From Bacillus pseudomycoides (lineage in GTDB: Bacteria; Bacillota; Bacilli; Bacillales; Bacillaceae_G): DNA of 64,000 bases. Location of the stretch: assembly GCF_002551005.1 (NCBI RefSeq), contig NZ_NVOY01000004.1:247907-311906 (forward strand), written 5' to 3'. Positions 37,922-46,727 of the stretch are shown here, piece after piece (within the stretch, counting starts at the first letter, position 1; each line of letters starts with the position of its first letter). Below the pieces are notes generated by a model. That model was not told the origin of the DNA, searched no databases, and saw nothing but the letters and a program-made list of their open reading frames with translations. Both the position numbers and the translations under genes were made by a program.

Positions 37922-38263
37922 AACTCTCACTACCTTAAATGTGATAATTACATTCTTCTTATTTACTAATAGGTGAATTTTCTTTGTATAATCCCCTAAA
38001 TATTCCCTACTCCTACCATATAACTTAAAAAGCATTCCGCTTTCCTTTTCATGTACAACTCCGCTTCTCTCTTCTATAAACTCCTTTATATCTAGGCAGT
38101 CAAAACTATTATCTTTGAATTTTTATCCTACTATTATATCAATCTCCACGGATTAACCCCCTAATTTTAGGCACATACTATCCTTAACTCATTGTTTCAT
38201 AGAATTGCTCTTTCTTTCGGCAAGTTGCTTCTTTTTTCAGATGAGACAAGAAAAAATCTCGTC
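37922..38263. other. Intergenic region between the nuclease pair and IS3 remnant
   Basis: No gene is supported. The right end contains a hairpin GATGAGAC / GTCTCAT at about 38239-38266, next to the IS3 remnant and possibly related to its end. Confidence 0.5.
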
Positions 38264-39209
38264 TCATACTCTAACTTCTTTAATTTTTAACATTTCGATT
38301 TGCGTTCGTCGATAAAATTCATTTAGTGATAAATCCAAAATACTAGAGTGAATCCTTCGGTTGTTGTAAAACTCAATATATACAGCTACTTCTTGATAAG
38401 CTTCTGCATATGTTTGAAACATGCAGCGCTTCAGACATTCATACTCTAGTAAACGATGAAATGATTCAATATGAGCGTTCATATTTGATGTCTTCGGTGG
38501 AATTCGCTCCTGTAGGGTTACACAAGTGTGGCACACTTTTTCAAATGCATTCGAAATAAATTGTGGATCATTGTCAGTGCGAATCACAGGCTTGTGTTCC
38601 TTCTCAAATTGTTTCCGCTTGAATTAAGCCCTTTGTACAAGATGACCAGCATCTTTCCCTGTACAGGGTAAACCAATGTGATAGTCAACGAAAGAACGAT
38701 CATACACATCGATAATGGATAGGATATAAAAGAAACGAGCTTCTCCTTCTATGTAGCCATACTTAATATCCGTCTCCCATAACTGATTGGAGCCAGTAAT
38801 TTACAATTTGAATTCGTTCTTCTAACGTTGTTTTTCTTCTACTTATCATAGAGTTTGTCATTCCTTTACCCGTATCATTTAGTTCTCTATGACTATTATA
38901 CTTTTTAATCCATTTTCTCAAAACCGCAGTACTGGATATATTGTATTTTTGGATAACCTTGCTTAGCGAATAGTGCCCTGATAGATAATCATTGACGGCT
39001 GCTAACTTTAGCTCTTTTGAATAACGCTTCCAAGAAAGGGCTTCTTCTAGGCCGTCTTCACCATTCACTTTATACCTTCTCTTCCAATCTCTAATAGTCC
39101 CAGGATCAACCGAAAATTTAGTAGTAATGTCAGCTATTGATTGATGACCATCTTTATAAAGAACTAAAATCGCCAATTTTTCAGCTTTAGAATATTTCAT
39201 TCGAGCCAT
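38264..39209 (-). pseudogene. Degenerate IS3 (IS150-group) transposase genes
   Basis: The minus strand shows orfA at 39209-38763, with two helix-turn-helix units (MARMKYSKAEKLAILVLYKDG and S-K-E-L-K-L-A-A-V). Its frame joins directly to a late part of orfB (W-E-T-D-I-K-Y-G-Y), with most of the 3' part of orfA and the 5' part of orfB deleted. orfB holds D (ETDIKYG), D (RTDNDPQF) and E (NAHIESFHRL) of the DDE triad but is broken by a stop near 38620. No complete terminal inverted repeats were identified. Confidence 0.85.
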
Positions 39210-39438
39210 AAAAAAATACTCCCCTTAGATAAACATATTTTGATTTTTTATCTGTCTACCTAATAGGGAGCATATCACATTTCACTTTTAATTAAATGCT
39301 ATTACTGTCGAGCGAAAATAAATTAATACATAAAATATAACTTTAATGGAAAAACAATCCACAAATTATTATTTTTATGTATAATAAAAAAGAATATTTT
39401 GCTATTTGTTTAGTTAAAAAAGACAGGGGGAAAAACTT

Positions 39439-41145
39439 TTGAAGAGAGATTTTACGTTAAAAGCATTAAAAGATGAACAACTTAAACTTAGCGTATTTTC
39501 ACCTAAGTACTTTCAAAAAATATATAGCATAGAAAAAATAATTGATCAATATATCCCTGGAATAACAGTACTTTCTGGAAATAGGGGAGTAGGTAAATCC
39601 ACTATTATGAATTATTACTTAAACCAATATAAAGATAAAAGTAATTACCTATTTTTCAAATTCAATCTAACTAACAATAATAATAGTTTTTTTAGAGATA
39701 TATTCACATATATACAAGAAATAGACTTAGAAATTAAAGAAATTGATACAGAAACAAAACAAAAGATTAAATCTCGTATTGAATCATTAAAAGAAAAAAT
39801 CTTTTTCAATATAGTTCATGAAGAAATTAGTGATAAAGAATATTCTCTAACAAAAGAATTTAGAGACCACTCTGAATCCTCAATAAGTATTCCATTTAAA
39901 TTTTTGGGATTTAAAGAAAGCATTTCTAAAAGCGATTCTGATAAAGATATAGATAGATATAAAACAAAAATCATAAAGACAAAAAATTTTTATAAAGACG
40001 AAGTTCAAAATAAATTAATTGAAATCTTAAATCTCATTTCAAATTATTATAAAATTTTTTTCATCATAGACGAATTAGATAAAATGGATAATGTTAGTTT
40101 TAATGACTTCATTTTAGAAAATAAAATACTTTTTTTAGAAAGTGACTTATCTTTCTTCGTCATTATAGATAAAGAAAAATGTATAGATTTACAATATAAC
40201 AACTCATTAATGGAATCTCTTATTAGAGAATTCATTCATTTATCTAACTTAGAATGGTCTGAGTTTTTAATAATTGCTTCAAGAATGAATACTAATATTT
40301 CAGTAAATGAACTAAGAGAATATTTTTATAAGACAAGAGGGAATTTTAGGAAATTAATTAACTTACAATTATCCAATAAAAATAATCATCCGACTTATAA
40401 ACAAACAAAACTTCTAAAATGCTTTTTGTTATTTGAGCATTTTATGAACATCCCTTATATAAATAATTTACCCATATTAATTAAAGACTTTGTAAAGGAT
40501 TTTTTATATGAAGTCCTAGACATATTTTTACTTGTCGGTCCAATTAGTAAAAACGAGCTTGATAAAATAAGCGAAAAATATAACAATAATATAATTTTGC
40601 ATTCCGTTATCACTAGAGTAAAATCTGAAATTATTAAACTTGAAAAGTTCGAAGAAATCTTAGTGGCTGAGACAGCTACATTAAGAGATGAGATAAAAAA
40701 ATATCATGAACCTAAAGAATTATATTACAATTCATTTAATAATAAACTAAACAAATATAATATAATTAAATTTGATACACCCGAATTACAAGATTGGATA
40801 TACTGTATTGACGCTTGGATAGATTCTATAGATTTTGTTTGTATATGTAAGCAAACAAGAGATCCTAATGTAAATCCAATAAATTATCTTTCATATCATT
40901 GCAATGTTTTTGTTTCAAATAGCTATATTGAGCCAACTATTTTTGTAAATAATAATGGATTTGCATGGATCCATGAATATGGTAATAGAAAAAATACGCT
41001 GATAGATCATTTAAATGATCTCGGATTATTCTATTTGGAGATTGATTTAGATGAGAATATTCTTAATAAAGATTTTTTCAAAAAAGCAACTAATTTAATG
41101 GATTTAGAAACAAAAATTAAAGAGAAATATGACTCGAAACTATAA
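39439..41145 (+). CDS. P-loop NTPase of unknown function (568 aa)
   Basis: The protein has Walker A at residues 47-54 (GNRGVGKS) and a Walker B-like strand (F-F-I-I-D-E-L-D-K-M, about 207-216), with a long Lys/Glu-rich insertion between them. The N-terminus and spacing resemble AAA/KAP or STAND-like ATPases. A helical middle region is followed by a separate C-terminal domain of about 150 residues that I cannot assign. The start is TTG with GGGGG eight bases upstream. The gene is notably AT-rich. Island ATPases of this size often act in phage defence, but no known system is recognised. Confidence 0.65.
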   Translation: MKRDFTLKALKDEQLKLSVFSPKYFQKIYSIEKIIDQYIPGITVLSGNRGVGKSTIMNYYLNQYKDKSNYLFFKFNLTNNNNSFFRDIFTYIQEIDLEIKEIDTETKQKIKSRIESLKEKIFFNIVHEEISDKEYSLTKEFRDHSESSISIPFKFLGFKESISKSDSDKDIDRYKTKIIKTKNFYKDEVQNKLIEILNLISNYYKIFFIIDELDKMDNVSFNDFILENKILFLESDLSFFVIIDKEKCIDLQYNNSLMESLIREFIHLSNLEWSEFLIIASRMNTNISVNELREYFYKTRGNFRKLINLQLSNKNNHPTYKQTKLLKCFLLFEHFMNIPYINNLPILIKDFVKDFLYEVLDIFLLVGPISKNELDKISEKYNNNIILHSVITRVKSEIIKLEKFEEILVAETATLRDEIKKYHEPKELYYNSFNNKLNKYNIIKFDTPELQDWIYCIDAWIDSIDFVCICKQTRDPNVNPINYLSYHCNVFVSNSYIEPTIFVNNNGFAWIHEYGNRKNTLIDHLNDLGLFYLEIDLDENILNKDFFKKATNLMDLETKIKEKYDSKL

Positions 41146-41218
41146 AATTCGAGTCATATTTTTTATAGTTTTGTGTTGAAACTTTATTATTAGTAAACAA
41201 TTATAATTCTATTTAAAC

Positions 41219-41428
41219 TTATCTACTTAATGTTTCCTTAAATTTTGTGAATTCTTTCTTTAAAGTTTCATCAAAAATATGCGCATATCTTGTGGTCATT
41301 TCTGGTGATTCATGCCCCATAAATTTTTGTACAATGTGTTGTGGCACCCCATTATTTATCATTCTAGTATCTACAGTATGGCGAAAAGAATGAGCATGAA
41401 AGCGAAAAATTTCTCCCTTTTTATCCAT
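41219..41428 (-). pseudogene. Tn554-type tyrosine recombinase, C-terminal fragment
   Basis: The 69 residues hold the C-terminal catalytic boxes [14 protein letters not shown] and R-Y-A-H-I with the likely nucleophilic Tyr, in the style of Tn554 transposition proteins. Everything upstream is missing, and the fragment abuts the start of the IS3 element on the other strand. It is an inactive remnant of a site-specific transposon. Confidence 0.8.
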
Positions 41429-41442
41429 TATTTTTTCTTTAA

Positions 41443-42807
41443 ATGAGTAAAATTATTTTTAATGAAATCCAAATGAAACAACTAGAGAAAAATGAAAATG
41501 TATTAAAAGTATCTGAACGTTCGATTAGTTATTGTCCAGATTTTAAGATAAAAGCTGTGAAAGAAAATCAAAAAGGAAAAGGTCCAAATCAAATTTTTTT
41601 AGAGAATGGATTCAATTTGGACATCATCGGTGAGAAAAAAACGAATCAATGTTTAAAACGTTGGAGAAAGACATATGACCAATTTGGCGAAGAAGGGTTT
41701 TATACAGAGCATCGCGGAAAAGGAAGTACGGGGCATCCTTCCACAAGAGCGTTATCATCTGATGAGAAGCTAAAGAAAGCCGAAGTCCGTATTGCATTCT
41801 TAGAAGCGGAACTGGCATTCTTAAAAAAGTTAGACGAACTCGAAAGGCAGGCGTTACAGAAGAAACGTTAACACCACGTGAAAAATATACATTGATTGAA
41901 CAAACCATTCGTCGCTTCCAATTTCCACGTCTGGTGCGTTATTTTTGCGAACTAGCTGGCGTAGATATTATGCTTGGCTTCATCAAACAGACAAGCATAT
42001 GGAAAAAGAACGAAATGATGAAAAAGATTATGAATGGATCCAAGAAATTTTTAATCGAAAAGAGAAAAAGTGTGGCGCCCGTTTCATCAAAATAGTATTG
42101 GAAAAGACAAGAGGGATTCCTATGAATCTCAAGCGAATTTATCGTATTATGCGTAAGTACAATCTCTTGAAAAGAATTCGTCGTGCGAATCCTTATAAAC
42201 ACATCGCTAAAGCGACACAAGAACACAAAACATGTCCGAACCTTTTACAACGTCAATTCAATCAAGAAGAGCCAGAAAAAAGTATGTTAACCGATATCAC
42301 GCATTTATTTTATAAAAAGTAAGTTGCTTATTTATCGTGCGTAAAAGACAGTACGACATGAGAGATTTTAGCCTATCATGTCTCAGCCTCTTTACAAATG
42401 GATATCGTCTATCAAACGTTAGATAAATTGAAAGAGAGATTAGGAGATGCCCTTCATCCTGAAGCTCTTCTACATTCGGATCAAGGTATCCATTACACAC
42501 ATCCTGAATTTCAGCGACGTGTAAGAGAGATGGGTATCAGACAATCTATGTCACGTAGAGGAAACTGCTTAGATAATGCCCCAATGGAATCATTTTTTGG
42601 ACATATGAAAGATGAATTAAATTATAAAGCTTGTCAAACATTTGAAACCCTTCAACTTGTCATAAATGATTACATGGAGGGTTATAATTACAATCGTTAT
42701 CAGTGGATACTAAAAAAGATGGCTCCGGTAGAATTCCGAAACCATCTCTTAAGTGCTTGATTTTTTATGGTCTTTTTATTAAACTGTCCATTTTATAGGG
42801 TACAGTT
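41443..42807 (+). mobile_element. Broken IS3-family (IS150-group) element
   Basis: orfA (41443-41871, 142 aa) is intact and helical with a leucine-zipper-like C-terminus. orfB starts near 41860 but is interrupted by frameshifts near 41960, 42320 and 42360. Its pieces include the DDE residues in L-T-D-I-T-H-L, H-S-D-Q-G-I-H-Y and N-A-P-M-E-S-F-F-G-H. A right-end-like sequence, TGTCCATTTTATAGGGTACA, lies at 42787-42806. I see no matching left end, so the element is truncated at its left side. Confidence 0.85.
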
Positions 42808-42967
42808 CACAATATCCATGCCTTTCTAAAAAAATATTTGTACTATGTATCCTCATCTTAAAACTCATATAAGCTATCAAGTAATTCTGTAAAAAACGAA
42901 CAAACGGGAAAATAACTTCTTCCACCTCGTGATCTCAGAACACAACAGTTGATGATTGAAGATCACT

Positions 42968-43157
42968 TCAATCATCAAAGCATAAAAAGTTACCAAATGA
43001 GTCTCTACCAAAAGAACATATCTTATCTACTAATCTATCTTTTATATCTTCGTATACTCGAAGAATGGAATGTTTACTTTCTAAATCAAAAGTTAAAATT
43101 TCACACCCTTCAATAATTTTAGGGAAGTAAAAACGTAAACGCCCAACTTCGAATTTT
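42968..43157 (-). pseudogene. Truncated SMI1/KNR4-type immunity gene
   Basis: A 62-codon frame without a start codon reads E-V-G-R-L-R-F-Y-F-P-K at the 5' side and D-S-F-G-N-F-L-C-F-D-D before its stop. The last motif is a hallmark of SMI1/KNR4 immunity proteins. It lies downstream of the complete immunity gene at 43172 and is probably a leftover from an earlier toxin-immunity pair. Confidence 0.6.
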
Positions 43158-43171
43158 TATTGATTATTTTA

Positions 43172-43627
43172 TTAGATATAATAGTCGGGATTTTCGTCCA
43201 TTTTAATCAAAAACTCCTCTAAAGAATCCGCTATTTTTGTAGAACCAGAGTAGATTGGACACTGCCCTAACTCATTTTCTTCTTTAAATTTAATCGTTAA
43301 AAAACTGATTTCCGTAATTTCGAAAAATACCAATGATTCCTCATCATCTATATCATCCAAGTTTGGATTATATTCATAAATATCTTGTCTTAAACGAAAA
43401 TCTGCAACTGATATCGGGTCCATAAATCTATTGATTAAATTTCTGTTGCTACTTAAAAACCCATAACCAATTTCCTCATAGAAACGTTTTAGTTCTTTCG
43501 GGAAATGCACTTTCAACAAGTCCGCTGCTTCTGCTATCTCTTCTTTTGGTAAAGGGTAAAAAATAGGGGTTTGATCAGATTTAACACTTTCGTCTGCTAC
43601 AATATGTTTTTTCAAAAAGTTAAACAT
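43172..43627 (-). CDS. SMI1/KNR4-family immunity protein
   Basis: The 151-residue protein has the family pattern (Y-P-L-P-K-E-E-I, L-K-R-F-Y-E-E-I-G-Y-G-F-L, then acidic residues). It follows the LXG nuclease toxin gene by 23 bases in the same operon. SMI1/KNR4 proteins commonly neutralise nuclease effectors, so protection from the adjacent toxin is the likely role. Confidence 0.85.
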   Translation of the reverse strand: MFNFLKKHIVADESVKSDQTPIFYPLPKEEIAEAADLLKVHFPKELKRFYEEIGYGFLSSNRNLINRFMDPISVADFRLRQDIYEYNPNLDDIDDEESLVFFEITEISFLTIKFKEENELGQCPIYSGSTKIADSLEEFLIKMDENPDYYI

Positions 43628-43650
43628 GGTTTAGTTACCTCCGTTATTTA

Positions 43651-45198
43651 TTATTTAAAGATTTCTCTTGAAATTTTATCTTTCCCGTGTATTCCACCTT
43701 GATGTTCATCAGGATATCTAGCTGGATGCATATTCCACCATTCGTGTTCTCCACCATATGCATTTTCTATAAGATGGTGTGCATCATAAGGTCTATCAAC
43801 TCTCCTTAATACTCTACCTCTTCTTGAAAGAATTTCTTCTTCATAGGTAGGCCATTTTTGTCCAGTCTTGAGTTCCCATTCTTTAATTAAATCTTCTCGT
43901 AGTCTATTAAATTCTTCTCTTCTTGCTGCTACTTCTTCTTTACTTAGTCGTTCATAAGCATTCTTTTCTAAAGATTCTTGTAGTAATTCTTTCTGGTTAT
44001 CAAGGACTTTCCTATTTGTTATCTCTTCGACTTGTTTAAGATATTCTTGGAACCTAGATGTATTTAAATTCCCAGGGTCAGCAAACATAAACGTGTCACG
44101 TGCTTCTCTTAAAGCCTCAAAAGAAGTTTTTGGAATGTCATTAATCTTACCAACACCAGCTAAAGCAAGTCTATCTCCCATTTGTACTTTATTTGAAAAA
44201 CGCGAAATACTTTGTGTAGCTTTTGTCCCTAGTGTAGTAACTTTGCTAATTCCTTTATCACCAATCAGTCCTAATCCTACTTGTGTTAGGGCATAACTTC
44301 CCCACTTTGCACGACTTTCAGCATCACCATTTATTACATCATTAATAAATGAATCTGATAAGGTATTCCACATAGCAAGAAGAGTCTCGTCTAAGTGAGT
44401 AGCTGCATACCCCATATTCTCCCACGTTTCCCATTTACCAAGTGCTACTATACCATCTATCGTATCTTCAACAGCTTGCCCTGCACCTGCTACAATACCA
44501 TCCAAGATTTTTTCTCCAGTAGATTTTTCCGGAAGCTTGCCGCACATTGCACCTTCTTCAATTGAATTGGCAGCCTGACGATTCCTATCTTCCGTAATTC
44601 TTTGAATCGGCCCAGCCCACTCCATATTCAATTCTTGTACACTAAATGTTCCACTCGCGGGACTGAAACCTTTCCCACTTTGAACTTCCGCAAGACCTTG
44701 CGCGATGCTCGCAGCTAATTGAAGCGCTGTATCATAGTTACTACTAGAAGTATAATTGAATTCATGCAGATGTTCTAATTTTTCTTGCAGCTTTCGTTTC
44801 ATCGCATCAAAAATATGCACCATAGCTTGCATTCCTGGAAGGGTACTACTAATGACTTCAATACCAGCTCTCGTTCGGTCAATCCCTCGAATTTGTTCTA
44901 GTATTTCTTGTTCGATGACATCTGTTGAAGCAACTTGTGATTGAAAATCGTTTGGAAAGGCATTATTTTGATGAATCAATTCTTCACACAAGTAAATGAT
45001 TCCTTGTGCTAAAGGACGGAAGGTTTGTGCAAAGTAGGCTTTTGCGCTGTCATACGTTTGTCCTTGTAGAACGGCATCGAATACAAAAGCGTCAATCGAG
45101 TTGATGGCTTGTTCCATACCTTGAATGGTAGCAGTACAAAACGCATTCATACTTTGTGCTTGGGCTCGCACTTCCCCTAGATACATATTTAAACTCAT
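43651..45198 (-). CDS. LXG-domain type VII secreted toxin with HNH/AHH nuclease tail
   Basis: The 515-residue protein has an N-terminal helical LXG domain (about 1-200; S-L-N-M-Y-L-G-E-V-R at the start), a hydrophobic/spacer middle and a C-terminal nuclease of the HNH/Endo VII kind (D-A-H-H-L-I-E-N-A-Y-G-G, about residues 472-483, and H-P-A-R-Y-P-D-E-H). LXG proteins are antibacterial effectors of type VIIb secretion. The ATG overlaps the upstream small gene by four bases, and an SMI1/KNR4 immunity gene follows. The N-terminal half is nearly identical to the LXG protein at 59978-61351. Confidence 0.9.
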   Translation of the reverse strand: MSLNMYLGEVRAQAQSMNAFCTATIQGMEQAINSIDAFVFDAVLQGQTYDSAKAYFAQTFRPLAQGIIYLCEELIHQNNAFPNDFQSQVASTDVIEQEILEQIRGIDRTRAGIEVISSTLPGMQAMVHIFDAMKRKLQEKLEHLHEFNYTSSSNYDTALQLAASIAQGLAEVQSGKGFSPASGTFSVQELNMEWAGPIQRITEDRNRQAANSIEEGAMCGKLPEKSTGEKILDGIVAGAGQAVEDTIDGIVALGKWETWENMGYAATHLDETLLAMWNTLSDSFINDVINGDAESRAKWGSYALTQVGLGLIGDKGISKVTTLGTKATQSISRFSNKVQMGDRLALAGVGKINDIPKTSFEALREARDTFMFADPGNLNTSRFQEYLKQVEEITNRKVLDNQKELLQESLEKNAYERLSKEEVAARREEFNRLREDLIKEWELKTGQKWPTYEEEILSRRGRVLRRVDRPYDAHHLIENAYGGEHEWWNMHPARYPDEHQGGIHGKDKISREIFK

Positions 45199-45557
45199 GA
45201 CTTCACCTCCAGCGCTAATTTTTGACGTTGGTGATGAAGGTCATTTTCTCGATTATTTAGGTTTTGTTTTTCCTTTAGTAACGTTTCTTTTTGCTCTTCT
45301 AATTCGTGGGTAAGCTTTCGCTCAATTTGCTGTGCATCTTGCCGGAGATTATGAAAGAATTGTCCTAGTTCTCTATCGTTATGCCAAGTTTCTAATATAC
45401 GGTCAAATAAACGATAGCTTTGACCTTTCCATTCATAAAAATCTGTTTCTGCTTGTTCTTGCCTTTGCATCGCACGTTGATTTTGATATCGGTCCTCAGA
45501 TACAATTCTTAATTTATCATTTAGTTGATTGATTTGTTTTTGAATGTCTTGACTCAT
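45195..45557 (-). CDS. LXG-associated helical chaperone, DUF5082-like
   Basis: The 120-residue coiled-coil protein resembles YwqH-type proteins that accompany LXG toxins and may guide them to the type VII channel. It has a central region with W-K-G-Q-S-Y-R-L-F-D-R and a Gln/Glu-rich tail. It overlaps the toxin gene (ATGA). A near-copy occurs at 61348-61710. Confidence 0.75.
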   Translation of the reverse strand: MSQDIQKQINQLNDKLRIVSEDRYQNQRAMQRQEQAETDFYEWKGQSYRLFDRILETWHNDRELGQFFHNLRQDAQQIERKLTHELEEQKETLLKEKQNLNNRENDLHHQRQKLALEVKS

Positions 45558-45598
45558 TTTTTCACTCCTACTGTTCTGTGTTCGTGTAGGTTGCTATA

Positions 45599-45874
45599 TC
45601 ACTTGAAAATGTTTTGAAGTTCGTTATCCATACGCTCAAATTCTTGGGCTACTGAATGAATATTGTTAACAGCTTGTTGAAAGGCGCTATAAAATTGTGT
45701 GGTTAAATCTAAAGCTTGTTGATTTGCTTCTTGTGCTTTGGAGTTGACGGATAACGTTGTACGTGACGATTTTGTTATCGATCTATTTGTGGCACTTTGA
45801 ATGGTGTCAGCAGCGCTTCCCATTTGTGTTGCGATTTGCCCTGCCGTTTGAAAATTACTTTGAAATTGTCCCAT
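45599..45874 (-). CDS. LXG-associated small helical protein, DUF5344/WXG-like
   Basis: The 91-residue protein is helical and Gln-rich and resembles YwqI-type T7SS substrates and chaperones. I chose the ATG at 45874 because AAAGGA lies nine bases before it; an upstream ATG would touch the ribosome-binding site. It is first in the four-gene LXG operon. The near-copy is at 61752-62027. Confidence 0.75.
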   Translation of the reverse strand: MGQFQSNFQTAGQIATQMGSAADTIQSATNRSITKSSRTTLSVNSKAQEANQQALDLTTQFYSAFQQAVNNIHSVAQEFERMDNELQNIFK

Positions 45875-45959
45875 CGCTTGCATCCTTTCTATATTTTTCT
45901 GTTCAGTCTTTCGGAGTTTATTAAAAAGTTTTCAAATCCCTACATATCTTGATAAACTA

Positions 45960-46413
45960 TAAAAATTATACCATATTAGAATGCTACTGGTTATATGTAG
46001 TTTTACATCATACAAATCGATTCATAGTAATAAAACATAGAGAGTTTACATCCACTTTTTTATGTTGTGTACATGTATAAATCATCTTCGAATACGGATA
46101 ACATATATAGTTACTCTCTTATTTCGAAATTTTCCCACGTGCTATGTGAACTACCTTATCCTTAGTGTTTGAAAATCTATTGAATTATATAGAATTTAAA
46201 CGGCTCTTTAAACTTACAAAAACGCTAAAAACTGGTCAAGATTTTGGTCAAGAAATTTCATTTTTCTACGTTACAGGATTTGCATAAGAAAATATAGAAT
46301 ACCCTATAAACCCTTGATACAACTAGCTTTACGCTCGATATTCCCAAAACGTAAAATATATGTTTCTTATCTTGACAGGGTGGAGATCGCTGGTTCGAAC
46401 CCAGTCGGGGTCA
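45960..46413. repeat. Duplicated leader region of LXG cassette 1
   Basis: The sequence upstream of cassette 1 matches that upstream of cassette 2 (62295-62756) over several hundred bases, including a TTTTTATGTTGTGTACAT segment, a stretch beginning CCCTATAAACCCTTGATACA and the tRNA-end repeat. It probably includes the operon promoter. Confidence 0.75.
46371..46413 (+). repeat. tRNA-Val 3'-end repeat (attachment-like) 1
   Basis: The 43 bases match the last 43 bases of tRNA-Val (36268-36310) with a few substitutions (GGAGAT, GAACC, CGGGGTCA). It marks the right boundary of the first island segment. A terminator (46428-46457) follows. Confidence 0.85.
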
Positions 46414-46427
46414 TTAATACAGAATAA

Positions 46428-46457
46428 TAAAAACCCTTTATATAAAAGGGTTTTTAT
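46428..46457. terminator. Terminator beyond tRNA-end repeat 1
   Basis: AAAAACCCTTTTA / TAAAAGGGTTTTT hairpin, placed as in a genuine tRNA gene and thus probably inherited from an attachment site. Confidence 0.7.
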
Positions 46458-46621
46458 TATGAGACAGATTAGTTCTAATTTACTAATACAGGGCTATTGA
46501 AAACATGTTGGGGCAAAAATTCATAGTATCTCTTTATAAATTACTATAAAGGAAAGGAAACGGTGTAGCTTTAGAATAAAGACTGATTAAAAACTTCACC
46601 CTAACCCCCATTTAATAGTAA

Positions 46622-46665
46622 ATATAAAAACTCCATTTTGAAAAAAATTTGATCAAAATGGGTGG
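46622..46665 (-). terminator. Terminator downstream of the caspase gene
   Basis: CCATTTTGA / TCAAAATGG on the minus strand with an A/T-rich loop, followed by GTTTTTA. Confidence 0.6.
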
Positions 46666-46727
46666 GTTTCTTCTTATTCAATTTTTATGTTTTATAAAAT
46701 AGATTGATTAACCTTCAAATAAATTAA

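Noticed and set aside
42780-42810. A complete IS3 element with both ends
   Set aside because: Only a right-end-like sequence was found; the left end is missing, so I describe it as truncated.
46081-46370. A protein gene in the leader of LXG cassette 1
   Set aside because: No start codon with a ribosome-binding site or conserved frame was found; conservation with the second leader is at the DNA level.
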